64,000 nt of DNA from Nematostella vectensis (taxonomy: Eukaryota; Cnidaria; Anthozoa; Actiniaria; Edwardsiidae): the NCBI RefSeq assembly GCF_932526225.1, contig NC_064037.1, positions 7,980,203 through 8,044,202 on the forward strand, in the 5' to 3' direction. Shown here one piece after another: positions 9,628-19,800 of the stretch. The notes below the pieces were generated by a model. That model had not been told where the DNA came from. It searched no databases and worked only from the letters and a program-made list of their open reading frames with translations. Each line of letters starts with the position of its first letter. Positions within the stretch are counted from its first letter, which is position 1. Both the position numbers and the translations under genes were made by a program.

Positions 9628-12398
9628 TCATATTATATAGACTCACTAATTACATCATTCACCTGTCCTGTGAGCCATGTGAGGAAAATATCGGTGTCCA
9701 CAACTGGACTAAGGAAAGTAAATGCATCTTTGATTCCATCTCCATTGATACCTGCAAAGAGTTTGATCCCAGTGTTAGCAGGGAATCATCAGCCCTTATT
9801 TGATGTAAACAATAATGGATAAGTAAATCTAACTGCTTTAAAAAGTTTCTAATTACCTCACCTTTTCACATCTTGAAAAACACTGCTTCTTTGAACTGCC
9901 ACTTTTTATCTCAATAGTTATTTGTAACTCCATGTTTTCCAGCAATATGTACTGGTTGCACATAACTATTGTCATCTTTGTGTTTCATGTCAAGCAGTGT
10001 TTTTATGTAGAGTTTAAACCATTTGCTAAAAACCTTTTAAAAGGTTAAAACATTAACCTCTTAAAATAAGGATTGAAAGTGTACCATAATCAGTGATGAT
10101 TTGCAGGGAGTGGCGAAACCCTGGAAGGTGTTGATGGGCTTGCATATGTTCTTTTACACGGAGGTCATCATCTATCTAAGATAATGAAAACAATAATAAT
10201 TTGTCAAGAGAATTGGAGGAAAAAGCATCTAAATGTGCTGTCAAATTGTTAGGGCCTGATGGCAATCAGCTATATTTTATGTGGCATTTAGCCACATCCC
10301 TACAAGATGCTTCTTTCGAATATTAGCAAAAGTTTAGCCTCTTCTTTTGAGAAGGTCTTCCACTGTTCTTTTAAACTGTATTATATGTCCTTGTATAAGC
10401 ACTTTCCGTTAGTCACCTTTTTCTGTGCACTAATAGCATAATACCATATTGAAACATCCTCACAATAAGCGGCTGTTTACTCTTACTCAAGTATATGGTT
10501 TTATTATGTAGCATAATGTTACATCCCTTTGTTTTGAAAGCTCATCTTACCTTGTGTGTATACAGTTTTATCCGCTGCCTCATGTACACCCCTGTCACAT
10601 CCTTTTGTTTTGAAAGTTCAGAGAAACGATGCCAAGTCCTCATGCACCAGTCCTAAAACAGAAAAACCTGAGGGTGGCGTGTACACAGGGGCGTGTGCAG
10701 GGGGGTATGCATACATCCCCACTTGGCTGCCAAAAGCAGGTAATTTCTTATTGAAGGTTTGTCAAATATTATCCTTTTTCCTTAGAATACCTGTGCCACC
10801 CCCTGTTTAGAAAATTCTGGGTAAGGTACTCCACCTGTAAATGATATAAAAACACAAGAAAAAAGTAGCGGATCCAAGGGCGTCAAGGGTGTCCACCCAC
10901 CCCCCCTCCCGACCAAATTACTACACACTTTATATACTAATGCCCCAAGGGGTGCATACTAAGTTTTTTTATTTAATTTAATTTTTTTATCCTTTTCTGG
11001 GGGGTGGGGGGAGGGATGGGGTGGGCGTGGCATGGATTGGGTGGACTTTTTTTCGGAAAAACAAATTCTATGTAGGATTTACACTTACTGATCAGGGCCA
11101 TAGCAGGAGGTGGGGTACTGTGCGCACATACCTCACCCAATATTTTCAAAAATGAGGAAATACCAGTAGGGGCATGGCTGTGCCCCAAATATTTTCTTAC
11201 TGTTTCTGTATTGTGCCCCCACCCAATATTTAGAGGCCTGCTACGCCCCTGCTGATGGAATACAATTACAATGCCTATAAACCAGTATTCACCCCCTTTT
11301 TAAGGTACGAAAACTAAAGGATATGTCTTTTTGTTATGTATAAGAATAACAAATAAAAACATCAAACTTATGTCCAGACCCTCTAATCCACCTTAAAAAA
11401 ATAAATCTGGATCAGCAACTCCCCCCCCCCCAACCTCCACACTGCCTTTGGGGCTGGTCCCCACCTTGATCAACCTCTAGAGAAAGGCTATACAAACTAA
11501 ACAAAAACTATATCAAGCACTGTGTTCTGAAATAGCAAAATTAGCTAGTAGACAAACAAAAGTTAGAAACAAAAACTTACAAATATGTTTTTTTCAACTT
11601 GTGCATCCCTCCAAGGCAAAATGCGTACAGGGATCTGCCACAAACCTGCAGCAACTTGAGAGGCAATCTTATGGTTGTTGCTTGGTGATACAAACTCCTT
11701 GGCAAGTATCGTCACACGGAAGCTGTTGGAAGAATTGTAATGGATGATTCAAGTCCCGTGCAACAGCACCAAAACACCGGAAAGCCATCCCTTTCTTGGC
11801 TGATCACAAGACAATGATGATAATGATATGTTGGGGATCACAAGACAATGATGATAATGATATGTTGGGGAACTACAAGTTCGCAGCAGCTTCCAAACAT
11901 GGATTTGGAGGCTCCAACCATTTATTATCAGTAATACGGTAGTACCCCTACCCCTTCTCAAGCAGCTCGTAAGCTGTTGTAAGACCGATTACTCCTGCTC
12001 CAATCACCAGCACGCGTGGCCTTGGTTGCTGTCAACATGAAAATTAATACCAACTCATATTTAGAAGGGCATTGGAGTATATTATGGAAGCTGTGGTTAC
12101 GTGCCCTGCCTGCCAGGGCAACAACCGCACCACCACTGCACCACAACTACCAACAATGTTACGTTGTAGACTATACGTTTCTTGTATGACATATAAAGTT
12201 ACGAGTAGAAGAGATAAGATGAATTATCAAAGATACAACAAAAGGCCAAACGAATAGTTGTGTGGGAAACTTTAAGAGTCGACTGAGCATGACATTCCCA
12301 TGCATGCAACGATAAAAAGGAGTACTTAAGTTAAGTAACCAATACAATAAGAAAAAAAAGCTATCCATTTCTCTACCGTTACGACTCACCAGCGCCAT
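8052..12398 (-). CDS. FAD-dependent oxidoreductase of the D-amino-acid/D-aspartate oxidase family
   Basis: Nine exons read on the minus strand: 12390-12398 (Met-Ala-Leu only), 11952-12028, 11581-11722, 10551-10652, 10085-10175, 9663-9751, 9040-9196, 8856-8972 and 8052-8430, about 387 residues. Exon 2 holds the Rossmann FAD motif RVLVIGAGVIGLTTAYELL. Later come FRVTILAKEF, AAGLW, WVINCTGF and PLRG. The last exon has GVRPNR, VHNYGH and MSWGCA, the substrate-Arg and FAD-contact signatures of DAO/DDO enzymes, which oxidise D-amino acids to keto acids, ammonia and hydrogen peroxide. The C-terminus SAKL fits a PTS1 peroxisomal signal. All junctions close in phase except the last: exon 8 leaves one base and exon 9 needs two, so a tiny exon is missed or one base is off. 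Sequence between LRG and the last exon aligns poorly with the family. DAO versus DDO specificity cannot be decided. Confidence 0.78.
9534..9632. repeat. (TA)n microsatellite
   Basis: A nearly pure TA run of about 90 bases in the intron between exons 6 and 7 of the DAO-family gene, ending about 30 bases before exon 6 in plus coordinates. Confidence 0.97.
11092..11258. mobile_element. Short non-autonomous DNA transposon copy (family A)
   Basis: Second copy of the element at 1466-1632, in the same orientation. The left end is CAGGGCCATAGCAGGAGG and the right end GCCTGCTACGCCCCTGC, which are recognisable inverted repeats. The interior AATATTTTCAAAAATGAGG and ACCAGTAGGGGCATGGCTG match the first copy. 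It sits in an intron of the DAO-family gene. Confidence 0.6.
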
Positions 12399-13839
12399 TT
12401 TATGTTTCACGGAGCGTGAAGAGCAGCTTTTCACGAAAAAAAATCCTTTTCTTATTCTTTTCTGTTAGTAATATTTACCAATAATTATTTAAAAAAAAAA
12501 CCCGCATAAAGGAGACAGATCGGGAGGAAATGAACACCGCGAATTGGATCAGATTTATTTTAGGATCGAGTTTTCGTTAACATTCCCCCTCACGGCTGGC
12601 CGTATAAAAACATCACGTAAAACATTGGTGTCACGTAAGCGGACAAAAGGATGGGGGGGGGGGGGGGGGGAGGGGGTGTAACTACGGGAAATAAATCCTT
12701 GTACGAATCGTAAAACTTGGAAAAATGTGCTGCTCATCTTACCGACAAGATGGAATTACTCCAAGACGAAGGTCACGCATTGCTCATCCCCATCCACAAG
12801 CTGGATGCACTCCAAGAAAGACGAGGGTCATGCAATGCTCATCCCCACCCACAAGCTGAATGTAACTCAAGAAAACAAGGTCACGCAATGCTCATCCCCA
12901 CCACAAGCTGGGTGTACCTCAAGAAGACGGAGGTCACGCAATGCTCATCCTTACTCACAATCTTATTGTACGTATCTTATTGTATGTATTCCAAGAAAGA
13001 AGGTCACGCAATGCTCATTTCGACCTACCAAGCCACCCCCAAGCTTACAGAGACCACGTTAAATAAAATGCCCACCTTTATTTGGGTAACTGTGTATGCT
13101 ATTTTACCCAGGCCAACGCTGTGCTTGAATTGTTTTTGTGGTAACGCCACTCCTCCCTAATCAGGATTCACCCCAGGAGGTCACTCATAGCTCAGTTCGT
13201 ATCATCCAAAAGCAAACAACTCCCTAGTAAACATCCGAATCACGTAACCAGTTGCTTGCCGTCTATCAAACCAGGCATTGTAACAATATCTTTATTTACA
13301 TCAATACTTTTTTTATAAACATTATAAAAGTTGGATTAGTGTCCAGCCTGATTTGGATACCAAGTATATTCTTAAATCTTATTTAGGACAAGATGGCAAA
13401 GGCGTCTGTGTCTTCCATACCATACACAACTCGTGAGACTCCGTCTGCATTGTACTGTGAGGATCTTCATGATTGACCCCTCTTTAGGATGAAAAATATA
13501 CAAATGAACCGTTTTTAGCTCGATCTTTCCACTATTGATCCTTTTTTGGTTGATTCCACAATGATTGACTCTCAATCAGGATGACCAGTCCTAGGCTCGA
13601 TTTCCCGCTCCTTTCTGTGAGCCCGCAGTACGAGGGGCTGATGAGGCCTAGTGACGTTAACGTTGGAGTCTAGACCAATTCATTATTTATCAATTTTCAG
13701 CTTGATCTTTTCATGATTGATCCGTTTGAATATTGAGCTCTCCGAAGAGTATACATATTCTCAAGATATTGCATCCAATCGTTTTTTCACTTCTCCGTCC
13801 AATGTTGAGCTTTGCATGACATATCCAGTTCTATCTTCC
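12399..13839. other. Intergenic between DAO-family gene and PIG-S
   Basis: Holds the upstream region of the DAO-family gene, including a G run at 12653-12671 and a five-copy degenerate repeat at 12765-13025 listed separately. The 13160-13839 part should contain the 3' UTR of PIG-S. I see no additional protein. Confidence 0.55.
12765..13025. repeat. Degenerate tandem repeat, five copies, 52-70 bp
   Basis: Five copies share a core AAGGTCACGCAATGCTCATC followed by variants of CCCACCCACAAGCTG. Copies start near 12768, 12825, 12879, 12931 and 13001. The frames open through it on the plus strand are repeat by-products. It lies about 400-600 bp upstream of the DAO-family start codon. Confidence 0.85.
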
Positions 13840-16800
13840 CTAATGAGAAGTGCTTGTTGGCTCTTCTGATGATTCAGCTTGTTCACCTTTGGTGCTACCC
13901 TCGCCCCTCCATAGTTTCATGATCCATGAGCTTCCTTTTATGAGTGACATGAGGACGGGGAGAGATATGGGCAAAAAGAGAGGGATATATATGGCATACC
14001 TAAAAAAAACGTTGGTAAAAACGTTAATGCACAGGAAGAAAGGCATTCTACAAAAACAGAAAAGAAATCACTCACTTTTGGTCATCAGGGAAGTATAGAA
14101 GAGCTAATATGGAAGGGTCAAAGAAAGCTTTTTCTGCCAAGAAAGAAAAGGTGTTATAGACACTGATAGTCTTATAAGCCACGTGCATACTGTTCCAGCA
14201 TTGCTGGTGAATTCTTGCTCGAGTGACCACAAGACAACGGAAATGTCAGAAAGTCCATTTCCCATTTGACATTTCCTTTGTCCTATAGTCAGTCAAGCGG
14301 AAATTCGCCAGCAATGCTGGCAGGTGCTGACAGAGCAGCTTTTAAAGATATGATGTTACTTAAAAAAAACACAGGGGCTCGATTATAGTAAGAGAGTAAT
14401 ATCGGTGGGACATAATGACAACAATACGGATGACACACCTGATGAGACAATAGCGGACTTGGCCTCTAGAAATGCTGATGTGACATTTCCCAAAGCAAGC
14501 TCTTCTTTACTCTACAAAAGAGAATAAGATAATGAATCAAAGGGTTCTACCTGGTTGTTTATTTGGTCACCAGTCAGAATGTTTAGAGCATGTTTTACCT
14601 AGTTGTTCATTTTGCCACCAATCATTATGTTTAGAGCCTGTTTTAGCTGGTTGTTTATCTGGTCACAGACTGCTCTACCTGGTTGTTTATCTGGTCACCA
14701 ATCACCAAATTTACCTTGTGTATGGCTGCAAGAGCTTGTTCTACTTGGTTCTTTATCTGGTCACCGATCACCAAATTTACCTTGTGTATGGCTGCAAGAG
14801 CTTGTTCTACTTGGTTCTTTATCTGGTCACCAATCACAAAACTTACCTTGTGTATGGCTGCAAGAGCTTGTTCTACTTGGTTGTTTATCTGGTCACCAAT
14901 CACCAAATTTACCTTGTGTATGGCTGCAAGAGCTTGTTCTAATTGGTTCTTTATCTGGTCACCGATCACCAAATTTACCTTGTGTATGGCTGCAAGACCT
15001 TGTTCTACTTGGTTCTTTATCTGGTCACCAATCACCAAATTTACCTTGTGTATGGCTGCAAGAGCTTGTTCTACTTGGTTGTTTATCTGGTCACCAATCA
15101 CCAAATTTACCTTGTGTATGGCTGCAAGAGCTTGTTCTACCTGGTTGTTTATCTGGTCACCGATCACCAAATTTACCTTGTGTATGGCTGCAAGAGCTTG
15201 TTCTACTTGGTTCTTTATCTGGTCACCGATCACCATGTTGCCAATCTGCTCAAGAAGATGAGCCAGGGATGTGAGGGTAGTAGTAGCAGTTGCCAGATAC
15301 TCCATGGTCTTCCGACGGAACAGGGCTGTCTTTTCCTGGACAGAAAGGCAACAATAAATTCACCATAAAGACTATCATATAATCTAGTCCAAGAACCTAA
15401 ATAAACCTACCCAATCAGTCAGATCAGTACTTGAAACATCCACAAGAGTATTTTGAGGAGACCCCTATAACAAAGAGATAAGAGTAACAGTATACATGGG
15501 AGGCTCAGTACTTGAAACATCCACAAGAGTATTTTGAGGAGACCCCTATAACAAAGAGATAGAGTAACAGTATACATGGGAGGCTCAGTACTTGAAACAT
15601 CCACAAGAGTATTTTGAGGAGACCCCTATAACAAAGAGATAGAGTAACAGTATACATGGGAGGCTCAGTACTTGAAACATCCACAAGAGTATTTTGAGGA
15701 GACCCCTATAACAAAGAGATAGAGTAACAGTATACATGGGAGGCTCAGTACTTGAAACATCCACAAGAGTATTTTGAGGAGACCCCTATAACAAAGAGAT
15801 AGAGTAACAGTATACATGGGAGGCTCAGTACTTGAAACATCCACAAGAGTATTTTGAGGAGACCCCTATAACAAAGAGATAGAGTAACAGTATACATGGG
15901 AGGCTCAGTACTTGAAACATCCACAAGAGTATTTTGAGGAGACCCCTATAACAAAGAGATAGAGTAACAGTATACATGGGAGGCTCAGTACTTGAAACAT
16001 CCACAAGAGTATTTTGAGGAGACCCCTATAACAAAGAGATAGAGTAACAGTATACATGGGAGGGGCCAAAGAGGCGTGGAGGAGCATGGGACTCTAAGGT
16101 TGGAAAATATTGTTCAAAGACAATGGTCAAAGTTAAACTGCGACCTTCTAAAGAGCCCTAGAGTAATCAAAGCTTAGTTGACAAATCTAGCAATAATATG
16201 CCGCTCAGCTACATGCTTCTCTGTGTGCAAGACTCCCTTTAGCAGTTTAGTATAGCATGTCATTATAATGTAAATTATTAAGAAGAGGCCAACAGATTGG
16301 AAATAGCAGGGGTGATCCATTTATATTCAAGCAAATCTTTAGAATACACACATGCATGATAACTTTCAGGAAGGCACTGTATTGGTCAAATCTTGTTTTT
16401 AATGATACCTGTAACTTTTATCGCAATGCAAGACTTCACTAGGCTGAGACATGATGAAAATGGTGTAAAAGCCCCTAAATCATTTCAAACATAATGTTCA
16501 AGTTCTTGCTATGTTCTTTGCATAATCTGCTTGAAAATGTGGGATAACTCTACTTACAACTGGTTCGGCACCAAGCAGCAGCTTGAGCTGGGTGATAAAC
16601 ACTGTAAGAATGCGCCTTGTATCCAAAGCCATCCTCAAAGGCAAACTTGTATTACTGGGTACATCATCCATGTTGTATACCACAATCCCTCCCCACTGTG
16701 GACTCAAAAAAGCATTGCTTGGAACAGAAGAACCTGAAAAATATGGGAAACACTTTTTTAACTTACAAAAGAATTGCTTGAGCTGAGTAGACATCATATA

Positions 16801-19800
16801 CCTTTTAACAAGTATTATATGTCATTTATATTATAAGAGTAGCGAGAGTGTGATTGCAATAAATATTTTTCCATCACCTATATATTAAAACCACCATCTG
16901 TTGCTTCGGATGTGCAAAAACGTGTGTGCTCTTCAGACGGCACAGTAATGTATAGCTGGCCTTTTACAGTTGTTTCCCTGAACATGTGTAATACACTTTA
17001 ACTTATTTAGCATAAATACACACTAATACCCCCACTTATACTGGCTTGATTACTAAATTTTGACTATTACACTCTGTTGCATGGGTTTATGAAAACAATT
17101 CTATCATCAACAAGTATCCATAGCAAATAATACTCACCATCTTTGCTTCTGAGGTGCAAGGGTGTGTGCTTCTTGGATGGCACAAATACTATGAAGTTTA
17201 AGTTAGGGTGAAGTGACACAAATGAACCTGAAAAAAAGAAAACATAGAATATAGTTATAAGCACCTCACCACCATTTCAAACAATTTTGGCCAGCAGTAA
17301 CTGGCATGCACACTGAAAAAATACTAAAAAGAAGCCAAACATTTCTAGCAATGGCTGTTGGTTCCTTGCATTCTGGATTGAATTTCACAATTCAAAGCAT
17401 ATTTTTAGGGAATTTTATCCTGATCATCCTCACACCATTTCATTTTTTCATAATGTAGTATTATATATCCAATAATTCCTGTATCTACAAGTAGCCTTGT
17501 AGCAAACATAATAAAATAAAATAAATAACAAACTCTTCACTTGCAAATGCAACCTTTAGCAATACTACTCAAGCTTTTTTCATGAAACTTTCAGTCTCTG
17601 GATAGATTTTGATACCTCAAATAGATAAACAATATGTTTGTTCAGGTTTCCTAAATTTTCTCACCCAGTTTAGCCTCCACAGGATTGATAATGTGTGGCA
17701 AGTCCTCCTGGTGAAAGAAGTGACCATTTTTGTCGTCCTGTCTTGGTGTCACCCCAACTTCTCCATAGTGGAGGATTTGTGAGTCAACACTGATGTCCAA
17801 GTGATGGAAATGCATAAGAAATGGCTGCAAGTAACCTAGACACAGGCATAATATTAATAGCGATGAAAGAGTGTGGAAAGAAACACACTATGAAACTGTA
17901 AGGAAAATTAGAATGTGTGGTGAAGTAACATTAAAAAAATATGGAGGAATGAAAACTAGAAAGAAACTTACTGTCAATAGCTCCTTGAATGTCCCATTCA
18001 GGGATCCAGCTCTCAGGGTCGCAATTCAACAAAGTGAATGAGATCTGGTAACCTGGTGATGTAAAGAGAAACAGATGTTAGTTTTACCAGACATGGCAAG
18101 CACATATACAGGGGTGTGCACAGGCACTTGCATGAACAGCTTTAATTCACTTGGATCTCACCTGTCACTGATTTCTGTGCTCTCATGCTTTCTGCAGTGT
18201 GCTGTGAGGAAAAGGGGATTATACACATGGTCATACCCATCTTCAATATGCACAGCCAACTGGGAGATCAGAGATAAATCAACAAAAGGTTGAAGTTTTA
18301 TGCTGTATGTGTAATAAATGTGAAAAAAATGCTATATGGGAGAGATTGATTGGATAATGCTGGTTATAGTTCTTTTTCCTTATGCTCTAAACACAATTCA
18401 TAACCTGCTAAGTAGTATGCAAAGTCACCTTTTCAGGTGTCCTTAGTGAGGAAGCCATAAAGGCATCTTGCACTGATTTCTCATTCACATAAACACTTTT
18501 CACAATGTCTTTGATGTTTGCAATATCTGAAAAAGTGAAATAGGTGTATCAGTCAATTGGTTAATCAAACACTACAGCAGAGCTAAGCATTATATACATT
18601 ATGCTTTTACACTAAAGAATGGAGCCATTTAACGAAGGATGGGTTGAATTTTGGCTGCACTAACACACACATGGTTTATATTGTTACCTTTTTGTGGGAG
18701 AATTGCAGAGAAAGCCTTGCCAACATAACTTGAGTTCCAGTTTATAGACATGTCCTGAGGCAGGACAATAAAGGTATAGATGCTTTCCTTGGGTCTGTTT
18801 TCCCTTTTATTCCATAACTCATTGAAGGCTTTGTCTAATTCTAAAACAAAACAAGTTATGGTTAATACTATATTGATACTCTATTAATTATATATAATTA
18901 TATAAAATATTATTATTATAAAAAGAAACAAAAAGTGCTATCATTGGAAATTGAACCTGGGTAACTGCCGTCCAAGACAAGTGTCCGCACTGCTAGACTA
19001 ACATGGCATTGCTAAGTCGATTTGTAACTAAAATTAGTTTTAATTAATACTATTGGTATTGACCGTTCAAAATTTTTTTTGCTAGCATGTCAAATTAAAG
19101 CATATTCTTTCCAGAAACAATATATAATACCCGCAATAATCGATCACACTACTGTCATACAATGTGTTTTATGTATGTTAACATTCTAGAAAGGTGCAAA
19201 ATCGTTATTCAGCGAATAAGCGAGGGCCATGTGTTTGTATGAGTTTTGTTTGATATTTAATTTTAGCTGATTGGAAACAATAGTGAAAAATGTATTTAGA
19301 GATCTATCCTTATCTATTTTGTCCTTCTAACAGAAGAGGCATTTTTTTATTACCCTGAAAACAGAGAACCTGCTAACAGAGACTTTTTCCTTGTGTTTCT
19401 CGGACTTAAAAGGTCACAGTTTTGGCTAGTCGCTCCTTCAGCACAAATTCAAACAAACAACGCGAAAACCCAGAGACATGAATATTTGGCAAATACTAAA
19501 ACAAAGAGAATTAAAAGCTTTGCTAGCATTTTACTTGTTTTGTTTGAAAACTAACAGCTTGAATTAGACTGAACTGTAGAAGACCGATTGACGTCAGCAA
19601 CGAAGGGGCATGCACATGCTCAACACACATGGAAGACTTTTCTGAAGAAACTAGATATATATACTTTACAGTCGTAGTAAAGAATAACCATAGCGGTCAC
19701 AGGTCGATGACATAGCTCTTTTATAGTACTAGTTGAACAAGAAGTACATATATGATCTAAGGATTTCTGTGTTGCTAAAGCACAGAAAGACCACAAAAAG

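Noticed and set aside
14532..15368. Several overlapping plus-strand frames through the 66-bp array
   Set aside because: They are shadows of a multiple-of-three repeat; the minus strand carries the PIG-S exon and its splice sites.
15425..16062. Regular repeats that might be taken for a CRISPR array
   Set aside because: Units are contiguous with no unique spacers, in a eukaryotic intron.
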